Assembly (NCBI GenBank): GCA_009746045.1
Contig: RPFO01002069.1
Coordinates: forward strand, 1-30,437
Source of the DNA: Mesostigma viride
Taxonomy: Eukaryota > Streptophyta > Mesostigmatophyceae > Mesostigmatales > Mesostigmataceae
DNA: 30,437 nt
Direction of reading: 5' to 3'
In this document: one piece after another, positions 18,934 through 30,437 of the stretch
Numbering within the stretch: the stretch's first letter is position 1
Layout: the number at the start of each line of letters is the position of its first letter
The notes under the pieces: model-generated
What the model saw: the letters and a program-made list of their open reading frames with translations, nothing else
What the model was told of the DNA's origin: nothing
The model's database searches: none
Program-made: the position numbers and the translations under genes

Positions 18934-21900
18934 CGAGTTGACTACTAACGATTAAAGGCGAAGTGAGGTGTGGGTGGGTTTTCCACCGGGCGATTGCAAA
19001 GGGGCGCAGGGCAAGGGCACCTGAGTGATGGTGCGAGGTTGGGGGGGAGGGTGCAGGCCAGAGCAAGAGCCAGGGCTATGGCGATGGTGAAGGCTAGGTA
19101 GGGCGAGGGCGGGCCCCACTGGGCAAACAAATGCACAGGGGGCCTGAGCGAGGGCGCGGGCGAGAGGTGCAGAGGAAGGCTGCGGGTGAGAGAGGCTGAG
19201 TGAGGGCAGCAGAGCTAGGGCTGTGCTTTAGGGTGGGAGTGAGGGTGAGGGCTGGGGACACTGAACATAAGCGAGGGCCATAGCGGGGATGAAGACCAAG
19301 GAGAGTGAGGGTGGCCCTCACCTGGCGAGGGCGAGGGCGAGGGCGAGGGCGAGTGAAAGCGATGGAAAGCGAGGGCGAGGGGAAGCGCGCAGGTGTAGGT
19401 AGTGGAGAGGGAGCAGCAGAATGAAAGCGAGGGTAGAAGGGCCAGGGCTAGGTAGGGTGAGGATGGGCCCCAGTGCGCGAGTGTGCAGATGGGACCTGAG
19501 CGAGGGCGAGGGCAAGTGAGCCCAGGTGAGGGCCAGTGAGGGCGGGGGTGATGGCACCGAGTTGACTACTAACGATTAAGGCGAAGTGAGGTGTGGGTGG
19601 GTTTTCCACCGGGCGATTGCAAAGGGGCCCAGGGCAAGGGCACCTGAGTGATGGTGCGAGGTTGGGGGGGAGGGTGCAGGCCAGAGCAAGAGCCAGGGCT
19701 ATGGCGATGGTGAAGGCTAGGTAGGGCGAGGGGGGCCCCACTGGGCAAACAAATGGACAGGGGGCCTGAGCGAGGGCGCGGGCGAGAGGTGCAGAGGAAG
19801 GCTGCGGGTGAGAGAGGCTGAGTGAGGGCAGCAGAGCTAGGGCTGTGCTTTAGGGTGGGAGTGAGGGTGAGGGCTGGGGACACTGAACATAAGCGAGGGC
19901 CATAGCGGGGATGAAGACCAAGGAGAGTGAGGGTGGCCCTCACCTGGCGAGGGCGAGGGCGAGTGAAAGCGATGGAAAGCGAGGGCGAGGGGAAGCGCGC
20001 AGGTGTAGGTAGTGGAGAGGGAGCAGCAGAATGAAAGCGAGGGTAGAAGGGCCAGGGCTAGGTAGGGTGAGGATGGGCCCCAGTGCGCGAGTGTGCAGAT
20101 GGGACCTGAGCGAGGGCGAGGGCAAGTGAGCCCAGGTGAGGGCCAGTGAGGGCGGGGGTGATGGCACCGAGTTGACTACTAACGATTAAAGGCGAAGTGA
20201 GGTGTGGGTGGGTTTTCCACCGGGCGATTGCAAAGGGGCGCAGGGCAAGGGCACCTGAGTGATGGTGCGAGGTTGGGGGGGAGGGTGCAGGCCAGAGCAA
20301 GAGCCAGGGCTATGGCGATGGTGAAGGCTAGGTAGGGCGAGGGCGGGCCCCACTGGGCAAACAAATGCACAGGGGGCCTGAGCGAGGGCGCGGGCGAGAG
20401 GTGCAGAGGAAGGCTGCGGGTGAGAGAGGCTGAGTGAGGGCAGCAGAGCTAGGGCTGTGCTTTAGGGTGGGAGTGAGGGTGAGGGCTGGGGACACTGAAC
20501 ATAAGCGAGGGCCATAGCGGGGATGAAGACCAAGGAGAGTGAGGGTGGCCCTCACCTGGCGAGGGCGAGGGCGAGGGCGAGGGCGAGTGAAAGCGATGGA
20601 AAGCGAGGGCGAGGGGAAGCGCGCAGGTGTAGGTAGTGGAGAGGGAGCAGCAGAATGAAAGCGAGGGTAGAAGGGCCAGGGCTAGGTAGGGTGAGGATGG
20701 GCCCCAGTGCGCGAGTGTGCAGATGGGACCTGAGCGAGGGCGAGGGCAAGTGAGCCCAGGTGAGGGCCAGTGAGGGCGGGGGTGATGGCACCGAGTTGAC
20801 TACTAACGATTAAAGGCGAAGTGAGGTGTGGGTGGGTTTTCCACCGGGCGATTGCAAAGGGGCGCAGGGCAAGGGCACCTGAGTGATGGTGCGAGGTTGG
20901 GGGGGAGGGTGCAGGCCAGAGCAAGAGCCAGGGCTATGGCGATGGTGAAGGCTAGGTAGGGCGAGGGCGGGCCCCACTGGGCAAACAAATGCACAGGGGG
21001 CCTGAGCAAGGGCGGGGGCGAGAGGTGCAGAGGAAGGCTGCGGATGAGTGAGCCTGAGTGAGGGCAGCAGAGCTAGGGCTGTGCTTTAGGGTGGGAGTGA
21101 GGGTGAGGGCTGGGGACACTGAACATAAGCGAGGGCCATAGCGGGGATGAAGACCAAGGAGGGTGAGGGTGGCCCCACGGGCGAGGGCGAGGGTGAGGGC
21201 GAGGCGAGGGCGAGTGAAAGCGATGGAAAGCGAGGGCGAGGGAAGCGCGCAGGTGTAGGTAGTGGAGAGGGAGCAGCAGAATGAAAGCGAGGGTAGAAGG
21301 GCCAGGGCTAGGTAGGGTGAGGATGGGCCCCAGTGCGCGAGTGTGCAGATGGGACCTGAGCGAGGGCGAGGGCAAGTGAGCCCAGGTGAGGGCCAGTGAG
21401 GGCGGGGGTGATGGCACCGAGTTGACTACTAACGATTAAAGGCGAAGTGAGGTGTGGGTGGGTTTTCCACCGGGCGATTGCAAAGGGGCCCAGGGCAAGG
21501 GCACCTGAGTGATGGTGCGAGGTTGGGGGGAGGGTGCAGGCCAGAGCAAGAGCCAGGGCTATGGCGATGGTGAAGGCTAGGTAGGGCGAGGGCGGGCCCC
21601 ACTGGGCAAACAAATGGACAGGGGGCCTGAGCGAGGGCGCGGGCGAGAGGTGCAGAGGAAGGCTGCGGGTGAGAGAGGCTGAGTGAGGGCAGCAGAGCTA
21701 GGGCTGTGCTTTAGGGTGGGAGTGAGGGTGAGGGCTGGGGACACTGAACATAAGCGAGGGCCATAGCGGGGATGAAGACCAAGGAGAGTGAGGGTGGCCC
21801 TCACCTGGCGAGGGCGAGGGCGAGTGAAAGCGATGGAAAGCGAGGGCGAGGGGAAGCGCGCAGGTGTAGGTAGTGGAGAGGGAGCAGCAGAATGAAAGCG

Positions 21901-22028
21901 AGGGTAGAAGGGCCAGGGCTAGGTAGGGCGAGGATGGGCCCCAGTGCGCGAGTGTGCAGATGGGACCTGAGCGAGGGCGAGGGCAAGTGAGCCCAGGTGA
22001 GGGCCAGTGAGGGCGGGGGTGATGGCAC
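18934..22028. repeat. Five-unit higher-order repeat, copy 1 (3095 bp)
   Basis: Bounded by unit anchors at 18934 and 22029, with internal anchors at 19558, 20168, 20792 and 21418 (spacings 624, 610, 624, 626, 611). The A-run after the anchor reads AAAG, AAG, AAAG, AAAG, AAAG. Confidence 0.85.
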
Positions 22029-25000
22029 CGAGTTGACTACTAACGATTAAAGGCGAAGTGAGGTGTGGGTGGGTTTTCCACCGGGCGATTGCAAAGGGGC
22101 GCAGGGCAAGGGCACCTGAGTGATGGTGCGAGGTTGGGGGGGAGGGTGCAGGCCAGAGCAAGAGCCAGGGCTATGGCGATGGTGAAGGCTAGGTAGGGCG
22201 AGGGCGGGCCCCACTGGGCAAACAAATGCACAGGGGGCCTGAGCGAGGGCGGGGCGAGAGGTGCAGAGGAAGGCTGCGGGTGAGAGAGGCTGAGTGAGGG
22301 CAGCAGAGCTAGGGCTGTGCTTTAGGGTGGGAGTGAGGGTGAGGGCTGGGGACACTGAACATAAGCGAGGGCCATAGCGGGGATGAAGACCAAGGAGAGT
22401 GAGGGTGGCCCTCACCTGGCGAGGGCGAGGGCGAGGGCGAGGGCGAGTGAAAGCGATGGAAAGCGAGGGCGAGGGGAAGCGCGCAGGTGTAGGTAGTGGA
22501 GAGGGAGCAGCAGAATGAAAGCGAGGGTAGAAGGGCCAGGGCTAGGTAGGGTGAGGATGGGCCCCAGTGCGCGAGTGTGCAGATGGGACCTGAGCGAGGG
22601 CGAGGGCAAGTGAGCCCAGGTGAGGGCCAGTGAGGGCGGGGGTGATGGCACCGAGTTGACTACTAACGATTAAGGCGAAGTGAGGTGTGGGTGGGTTTTC
22701 CACCGGGCGATTGCAAAGGGGCCCAGGGCAAGGGCACCTGAGTGATGGTGCGAGGTTGGGGGGGAGGGTGCAGGCCAGAGCAAGAGCCAGGGCTATGGCG
22801 ATGGTGAAGGCTAGGTAGGGCGAGGGGGGCCCCACTGGGCAAACAAATGGACAGGGGGCCTGAGCGAGGGCGCGGGCGAGAGGTGCAGAGGAAGGCTGCG
22901 GGTGAGAGAGGCTGAGTGAGGGCAGCAGAGCTAGGGCTGTGCTTTAGGGTGGGAGTGAGGGTGAGGGCTGGGGACACTGAACATAAGCGAGGGCCATAGC
23001 GGGGATGAAGACCAAGGAGAGTGAGGGTGGCCCTCACCTGGCGAGGGCGAGGGCGAGTGAAAGCGATGGAAAGCGAGGGCGAGGGGAAGCGCGCAGGTGT
23101 AGGTAGTGGAGAGGGAGCAGCAGAATGAAAGCGAGGGTAGAAGGGCCAGGGCTAGGTAGGGTGAGGATGGGCCCCAGTGCGCGAGTGTGCAGATGGGACC
23201 TGAGCGAGGGCGAGGGCAAGTGAGCCCAGGTGAGGGCCAGTGAGGGCGGGGGTGATGGCACCGAGTTGACTACTAACGATTAAAGGCGAAGTGAGGTGTG
23301 GGTGGGTTTTCCACCGGGCGATTGCAAAGGGGCGCAGGGCAAGGGCACCTGAGTGATGGTGCGAGGTTGGGGGGGAGGGTGCAGGCCAGAGCAAGAGCCA
23401 GGGCTATGGCGATGGTGAAGGCTAGGTAGGGCGAGGGCGGGCCCCACTGGGCAAACAAATGCACAGGGGGCCTGAGCGAGGGCGGGGGCGAGAGGTGCAG
23501 AGGAAGGCTGCGGGTGAGAGAGGCTGAGTGAGGGCAGCAGAGCTAGGGCTGTGCTTTAGGGTGGGAGTGAGGGTGAGGGCTGGGGACACTGAACATAAGC
23601 GAGGGCCATAGCGGGGATGAAGACCAAGGAGAGTGAGGGTGGCCCTCACCTGGCGAGGGCGAGGGCGAGGGCGAGGGCGAGTGAAAGCGATGGAAAGCGA
23701 GGGCGAGGGGAAGCGCGCAGGTGTAGGTAGTGGAGAGGGAGCAGCAGAATGAAAGCGAGGGTAGAAGGGCCAGGGCTAGGTAGGGTGAGGATGGGCCCCA
23801 GTGCGCGAGTGTGCAGATGGGACCTGAGCGAGGGCGAGGGCAAGTGAGCCCAGGTGAGGGCCAGTGAGGGCGGGGGTGATGGCACCGAGTTGACTACTAA
23901 CGATTAAAGGCGAAGTGAGGTGTGGGTGGGTTTTCCACCGGGCGATTGCAAAGGGGCGCAGGGCAAGGGCACCTGAGTGATGGTGCGAGGTTGGGGGGGA
24001 GGGTGCAGGCCAGAGCAAGAGCCAGGGCTATGGCGATGGTGAAGGCTAGGTAGGGCGAGGGCGGGCCCCACTGGGCAAACAAATGCACAGGGGGCCTGAG
24101 CGAGGGCGCGGGCAGAGGTGCAGAGGAAGGCTGCGGGTGAGAGAGGCTGAGTGAGGGCAGCAGAGCTAGGGCTGTGCTTTAGGGTGGAGTGAGGGTGAGG
24201 GCTGGGGACACTGAACATAAGCGAGGGCCATAGCGGGGATGAAGACCAAGGAGGTGAGGGTGGCCCCACGAGGGCGAGGGTGAGCGAGGGCGAGGGCGAG
24301 TGAAAGCGATGGAAAGCGAGGGCGAGGGAAGCGCGCAGGTGTAGGTAGTGGAGAGGGAGCAGCAGAATGAAAGCGAGGGTAGAAGGGCCAGGGCTAGGTA
24401 GGGTGAGGATGGGCCCCAGTGCGCGAGTGTGCAGATGGGACCTGAGCGAGGGCGAGGGCAAGTGAGCCCAGGTGAGGGCCAGTGAGGGCGGGGGTGATGG
24501 CACCGAGTTGACTACTAACGATTAAGGCGAAGTGAGGTGTGGGTGGGTTTTCCACCGGGCGATTGCAAAGGGGCCCAGGGCAAGGGCACCTGAGTGATGG
24601 TGCGAGGTTGGGGGGAGGGTGCAGGCCAGAGCAAGAGCCAGGGCTATGGCGATGGTGAAGGCTAGTGTAGGGCGAGGGCGGGCCCCACTGGGCAAACAAA
24701 TGGACAGGGGGCCTGAGCGAGGGCGCGGGCGAGAGGTGCAGAGGAAGGCTGCGGGTGAGAGAGGCTGAGTGAGGGCAGCAGAGCTAGGGCTGTGCTTTAG
24801 GGTGGGAGTGAGGGTGAGGGCTGGGGACACTGAACATAAGCGAGGGCCATAGCGGGGATGAAGACCAAGGAGAGTGAGGGTGGCCCTCACCTGGCGAGGG
24901 CGAGGGCGAGTGAAAGCGATGGAAAGCGAGGGCGAGGGGAAGCGCGCAGGTGTAGGTAGTGGAGAGGGAGCAGCAGAATGAAAGCGAGGGTAGAAGGGCC

Positions 25001-25114
25001 AGGGCTAGGTAGGGTGAGGATGGGCCCCAGTGCGCGAGTGTGCAGATGGGACCTGAGCGAGGGCGAGGGCAAGTGAGCCCAGGTGAGGGCCAGTGAGGGC
25101 GGGGGTGATGGCAC
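22029..25114. repeat. Five-unit higher-order repeat, copy 2 (3086 bp)
   Basis: Anchors at 22029, 22652, 23262, 23886 and 24504, with the next at 25115 (spacings 623, 610, 624, 618, 611). The A-run states are AAAG, AAG, AAAG, AAAG, AAG, matching copy 1 in the first four units. The GGGGGGCCCC variant after 'tagggcgag' appears at corresponding places (19732 and 22824), and the linker length alternates identically. Confidence 0.85.
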
Positions 25115-28100
25115 CGAGTTGACTACTAACGATTAAAGGCGAAGTGAGGTGTGGGTGGGTTTTCCACCGGGCGATTGCAAAGGGGCGCAGGGCAAGGGCA
25201 CCTGAGTGATGGTGCGAGGTTGGGGGGGAGGGTGCAGGCCAGAGCAAGAGCCAGGGCTATGGCGATGGTGAAGGCTAGGTAGGGCGAGGGCGGGCCCCAC
25301 TGGGCAAACAAATGCACAGGGGGCCTGAGCGAGGGCGCGGGCGAGAGGTGCAGAGGAAGGCTGCGGGTGAGAGAGGCTGAGTGAGGGCAGCAGAGCTAGG
25401 GCTGTGCTTTAGGGTGGGAGTGAGGGTGAGGGCTGGGGACACTGAACATAAGCGAGGGCCATAGCGGGGATGAAGACCAAGGAGAGTGAGGGTGGCCCTC
25501 ACCTGGCGAGGGCGAGGGCGAGTGAAAGCGATGGAAAGCGAGGGCGAGGGGAAGCGCGCAGGTGTAGGTAGTGGAGAGGGAGCAGCAGAATGAAAGCGAG
25601 GGTAGAAGGGCCAGGGCTAGGTAGGGTGAGGATGGGCCCCAGTGCGCGAGTGTGCAGATGGGACCTGAGCGAGGGCGAGGGCAAGTGAGCCCAGGTGAGG
25701 GCCAGTGAGGGCGGGGGTGATGGCACCGAGTTGACTACTAACGATTAAGGCGAAGTGAGGTGTGGGTGGGTTTTCCACCGGGCGATTGCAAAGGGGCCCA
25801 GGGCAAGGGCACCTGAGTGATGGTGCGAGGTTGGGGGGAGGGTGCAGGCCAGAGCAAGAGCCAGGGCTATGGCGATGGTGAAGGCTAGGTAGGGCGAGGG
25901 CGGGCCCCACTGGGCAAACAAATGGACAGGGGGCCTGAGCGAGGGCGCGGGCGAGAGGTGCAGAGGAAGGCTGCGGGTGAGAGAGGCTGAGTGAGGGCAG
26001 CAGAGCTAGGGCTGTGCTTTAGGGTGGGAGTGAGGGTGAGGGCTGGGGACACTGAACATAAGCGAGGGCCATAGCGGGGATGAAGACCAAGGAGAGTGAG
26101 GGTGGCCCTCACCTGGCGAGGGCGAGGGCGAGTGAAAGCGATGGAAAGCGAGGGCGAGGGGAAGCGCGCAGGTGTAGGTAGTGGAGAGGGAGCAGCAGAA
26201 TGAAAGCGAGGGTAGAAGGGCCAGGGCTAGGTAGGGTGAGGATGGGCCCCAGTGCGCGAGTGTGCAGATGGGACCTGAGCGAGGGCGAGGGCAAGTGAGC
26301 CCAGGTGAGGGCCAGTGAGGGCGGGGGTGATGGCACCGAGTTGACTACTAACGATTAAGGCGAAGTGAGGTGTGGGTGGGTTTTCCACCGGGCGATTGCA
26401 AAGGGGCCCAGGGCAAGGGCACCTGAGTGATGGTGCGAGGTTGGGGGGGAGGGTGCAGGCCAGAGCAAGAGCCAGGGCTATGGCGATGGTGAAGGCTAGG
26501 TAGGGCGAGGGGGGCCCCACTGGGCAAACAAATGCACAGGGGGCCTGAGCGAGGGCGCGGGCGAGAGGTGCAGAGGAAGGCTGCGGGTGAGAGAGGCTGA
26601 GTGAGGGCAGCAGAGCTAGGGCTGTGCTTTAGGGTGGGAGTGAGGGTGAGGGCTGGGGACACTGAACATAAGCGAGGGCCATAGCGGGGATGAAGACCAA
26701 GGAGAGTGAGGGTGGCCCCCACGAGGGCGAGGGTGAGGGCGAGGGCGAGGGCGAGTGAAAGCGATGGAAAGCGAGGGCGAGGGGAAGCGCGCAGGTGTAG
26801 GTAGTGGAGAGGGAGCAGCAGAATGAAAGCGAGGGTAGAAGGGCCAGGGCTAGGTAGGGTGAGGATGGGCCCCAGTGCGCGAGTGTGCAGATGGGACCTG
26901 AGCGAGGGCGAGGGCAAGTGAGCCCAGGTGAGGGCCAGTGAGGGCGGGGGTGATGGCACCGAGTTGACTACTAACGATTAAGGCGAAGTGAGGTGTGGGT
27001 GGGTTTTCCACCGGGCGATTGCAAAGGGGCCCAGGGCAAGGGCACCTGAGTGATGGTGCAAGGTTGGGGGTGAGGGTAAAGGCCAGAGCAACTTGAGGCC
27101 AGGTCTATAGCGATGGTGAAGGCTAGTGTAGGGCGAGGGCGGGCCCCACTGGGCAAACAAATGGACAGGGGGCCTGAGCAAGGGCGCGGGCGAGAGGTGC
27201 AGAGGAAGGCTGCGGGTGAGAGAGGCTGAGTGAGGGCAGCAGAGCTAGGGCTGTGCTTTAGGGTGGGAGTGAGGGTGAGGGCTGGGGACACTGAACATAA
27301 GCGAGGGCCATAGCGGGGATGAAGACCAAGGAGAGTGAGGGTGGCCCTCACCTGGCGAGGGCGAGGGCGAGTGAAAGCGATGGAAAGCGAGGGCGAGGGG
27401 AAGCGCGCAGGTGTAGGTAGTGGAGAGGGAGCAGCAGAATGAAAGCGAGGGTAGAAGGGCCAGGGCTAGGTAGGGTGAGGATGGGCCCCAGTGCGCGAGT
27501 GTGCAGATGGGACCTGAGCGAGGGCGAGGGCAAGTGAGCCCAGGTGAGGGCCAGTGAGGGCGGGGGTGATGGCACCGAGTTGACTACTAACGATTAAGGC
27601 GAAGTGAGGTGTGGGTGGGTTTTCCACCGGGCGATTGCAAAGGGGCCAGGGCAAGGGCACCTGAGTGATGGTGCGAGGTTGGGGGGGAGGGTGCAGGCCA
27701 GAGCAAGAGCCAGGGCTATGGCGATGGTGAAGGCTAGGTAGGGCGAGGGGGGCCCCACTGGGCAAACAAATGCACAGGGGGCCTGAGCGAGGGCGCGGGC
27801 GAGAGGTGCAGAGGAAGGCTGCGGGTGAGAGAGGCTGAGTGAGGGCAGCAGAGCTAGGGCTGTGCTTTAGGGTGGGAGTGAGGGTGAGGGCTGGGGACAC
27901 TGAACATAAGCGAGGGCCATAGCGGGGATGAAGACCAAGGAGAGTGAGGGTGGCCCTCACCTGGCGAGGGCGAGGGCGAGTGAAAGCGATGGAAAGTGAG
28001 GGCGAGGGGAAGCGCGCAGGTGTAGGTAGTGGAGAGGGAGCAGCAGAATGAAAGCGAGGGTAGAAGGGCCAGGGCTAGGTAGGGTGAGGATGGGCCCCAG

Positions 28101-30437
28101 TGCGCGAGTGTGCAGATGGGACCTGAGCGAGGGCGAGGGCAAGTGAGCCCAGGTGAGGGCCAGTGAGGGCGGGGGTGATGGCACCGAGTTGACTACTAAC
28201 GATTAAGGCGAAGTGAGGTGTGGGTGGGTTTTCCACCGGGCGATTGCAAAGGGGCCCAGGGCAAGGGCACCTGAGTGATGGTGCGAGGTTGGGGGGAGGG
28301 TGCAGGCCAGAGCAAGAGCCAGGGCTATATGGCGATGGTGAAGGCTAGGTAGGGCGAGGGCGGGCCCCACTGGGCAAACAAATGGACAGGGGGCCTGAGC
28401 GAGGGCGCGGGCGAGAGGTGCAGAGGAAGGCTGCGGGTGAGGAGGCTGAGTGAGGGCAGCAGAGCTAGGGCTGTGCTTTAGGGTGGGAGTGAGGGTGAGG
28501 GCTGGGGACACTGAACATAAGCGAGGGCCATAGCGGGGATGAAGACCAAGGAGAGTGAGGGTGGCCCTCACCTGGCGAGGGCGAGGGCGAGTGAAAGCGA
28601 TGGAAAGCGAGGGCGAGGGGAAGCGCGCAGGTGTAGGTAGTGGAGAGGGAGCAGCAGAATGAAAGCGAGGGTAAAGGGCAGGGCTAGGTAGGGTGAGGAT
28701 GGGCCCCAGTGCGCGAGTGTGCAGATGGGACCTGAGCGAGGGCGAGGGCAAGTGAGCCCAGGTGAGGGCCAGTGAGGGCGGGGGTGATGGCACCGAGTTG
28801 ACTACTAACGATTACAGGTGAAGTGAGGTGTGGGTGGGTTTTCCACCGGGCGATTGCAAAGGGGCCAGGGCAAGGGCACCTGAGTGATGGTGCGAGGTTG
28901 GGGGGGAGGGTGCAGGCCAGAGCAAGAGCCAGGGCTATGGCGATGGTGAAGGCTAGGTAGGGCGAGGGGGGCCCCACTGGGCAAACAAATGCACAGGGGG
29001 CCTGAGCGAGGGCGCGGGCGAGAGGTGCAGAGGAAGGCTGCGGGTGAGAGAGGCTGAGTGAGGGCAGCAGAGCTAGGGCTGTGCTTTAGGGGGGAGTGAG
29101 GGTGAGGGCTGGGGACACTGAACATAAGCGAGGGCCATAGCGGGGATGAAGACCAAGGAGAGTGAGGGTGGCCCCACAGGGCGAGGGCGAGGGTGAGGGC
29201 GAGGGCGAGGGCGAGTGAAAGCGATGGAAAGTGAGGGCGAGGGGAAGCGCGCAGGTGTAGGTAGTGGAGAGGGAGCAGCAGAATGAAAGCGAGGGTAGAA
29301 GGGCCAGGGCTAGGTAGGGTGAGGATGGGCCCCAGTGCGCGAGTGTGCAGATGGGACCTGAGCGAGGGCGAGGGCAAGTGAGCCCAGGTGAGGGCCAGTG
29401 AGGGCGGGGGTGATGGCACCGAGTTGACTACTAACGATTGAAGGCGAAGTGAGGTGTGGGTGGGTTTTCCACCGGGCGATTGCAAAGGGGCCCAGGGCAA
29501 GGGCACCTGAGTGATGGTGCGAGGTTGGGGGGGAGGGTAAAGGCCAGAGCAACTTGAGGCCAGGCTATAGCGATGGTGAAGGCTAGTAGGGCGAGGGCGG
29601 GCCCCACTGGGCAAACAAATGGACAGGGGGCCTGAGCAAGGGCGCGGGCGAGAGGTGCAGAGGAAGGCTGCGGGTGAGAGAGGCTGAGTGAGGGCAGCAG
29701 AGCTAGGGCTGTGCTTTAGGGTGGGAGTGAGGGTGAGGGCTGGGGACACTGAACATAAGCGAGGGCCATAGCGGGGATGAAGACCAAGGAGAGTGAGGGT
29801 GGCCCTCACCTGGCGAGGGCGAGGGCGAGTGAAAGCGATGGAAAGCGAGGGCGAGGGAAGCGCGCAGGTGTAGGTAGTGGAGAGGGAGCAGCAGAATGAA
29901 AGCGAGGGTAGAAAGGGCCAGGGCTAGGTAGGGTGAGGATGGGCCCCAGTGCGCGAGTGTGCAGATGGGACCTGAGCGAGGGCGAGGGCAAGTGAGCCCA
30001 GGTGAGGGCCAGTGAGGGCGGGGGTGATGGCACCGAGTTGACTACTAACGATTAAGGCGAAGTGAGGTGTGGGTGGGTTTTCCACCGGGCGATTGCAAAG
30101 GGGCGCAGGGCAAGGGCACCTGAGTGATGGTGCGAGGTTGGGGGGAGGGTGCAGGCCAGAGCAAGAGCCAGGGCTATGGCGATGGTGAAGGCTAGGTAGG
30201 GCGAGGGGGGCCCCACTGGGCAAACAAATGACAGGGGGCCTGAGCGAGGGCGCGGGCGAGAGGTGCAGAGGAAGGCTGCGGGTGAGAGAGGCTGAGTGAG
30301 GGCAGCAGAGCTAGGGCTGTGCTTTAGGGTGGGAGTGAGGGTGAGGGCTGGGGACTGAACATAAGCGAGGGCCATAGCGGGGATGAAGACCAAGGAGAGT
30401 GAGGGTGGCCCGGCGAGGGCCAGCGAGGGCGAGGGGG

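Larger units (their letters stand above)
12468..30437. repeat. Complex satellite array, ~610-626 bp unit, 29 anchored units
   Basis: The word CGAGTTGACTACTAACGATT, or a one-base variant, recurs 29 times, from 12781, 13391, 14014, 14642 and 15250 through to 29420 and 30034. Successive spacings are 608-628. Units are nearly identical, head to tail, and extremely G-rich on the + strand. Each unit has a variable (GAGGGC)n linker, a segment up to the anchor, a low-GC island around the anchor ('gttgactactaacgatta', 'gggttttccaccgggcgatt') and a second G-rich half with TTTAGGGTGGGAGTGAGGG. Length varies mainly by hexamer copy number and a few single-base indels (AAGG/AAAGG after the anchor, GCGCAGGG/GCCCAGGG). 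The array reaches the window end. No stable reading frame exists, because spacings shift frame from unit to unit. Function (centromeric, subtelomeric or other) cannot be told from sequence alone. Confidence 0.97.

Noticed and set aside
12463-30393. Many minus-strand open frames of 60-334 codons in the satellite (for example 29809-28805, 17089-16361, 24503-23904)
   Set aside because: They are Pro/Ser/Leu-rich translations of the C-rich strand. Overlapping frames are open at once, the frame changes from unit to unit because spacings vary, and identical peptides recur in shifted order. This is composition, not coding.
13000-30437. CENP-B box in the low-GC island of the satellite unit
   Set aside because: The island (TTTTCCACCGGGCGATTG) has a CGGG core but does not match the CENP-B box pattern at its required TTCG positions.
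12468-30437. CRISPR array
   Set aside because: Repeats are ~610 bp, contiguous and without unique spacers, and the sequence is eukaryotic in character.

Overview
This window looks like non-genic, repeat-dominated nuclear DNA of a eukaryote. Long microsatellites, a minisatellite, a complex satellite array, decayed non-LTR retrotransposons and no bacterial-style gene packing all point that way. A unicellular alga, perhaps a green alga, is plausible from the degraded L1-type ORF1, the TTTAGGG-like motifs and the microsatellite-tailed retroelements. That placement is an inference and no species is claimed. I found no intact protein-coding gene, rRNA or tRNA.

Left part (1-5190). A compound G-rich microsatellite (GGGA, then GCGT, then GGGT) opens the window. 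A diverged ~184 bp tandem repeat follows (about 830-1700). Next come a ~42 bp minisatellite in both orientations around a (TTGAA)n tract, and a 1718 bp non-autonomous DNA transposon (3328-5045). The transposon split the minisatellite and has 15 bp perfect terminal inverted repeats and a TTAG target duplication.

Middle part (5190-12467). This is a graveyard of retroelements. There are minus-strand fragments of non-LTR reverse transcriptase (6361-6684, about 7206-7550, about 11580-12078) and a frameshifted minus-strand ORF1-like gene (10050-11542: coiled coil, RRM-like region, C-terminal domain) carrying an internal 97 bp duplication. Five copies of one short retroelement 3' end share a conserved hairpin and an (ACTT)n tail; three of them have convincing target-site duplications. 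Two copies of a foldback MITE-like element and a (TATTCA)n tract lie among them. The stretches in between hold nothing I can name.

Right part (12468-30437). About 18 kb is one continuous complex satellite with 29 countable units of 608-628 bp. It is strongly G-rich on the + strand and built around GAGGGC hexamers. Unit spacing and shared variants reveal higher-order repeats: a five-unit block of about 3.09 kb present twice in tandem (18934-22028 and 22029-25114), and a four-unit relationship of 2460 bp near the right edge. Long minus-strand open frames in this array are by-products of composition, not genes.

The most interesting items are the higher-order satellite, the ACTT-tailed retroelement family with its conserved 3' hairpin, and the datable transposon insertion with a reconstructable empty site.
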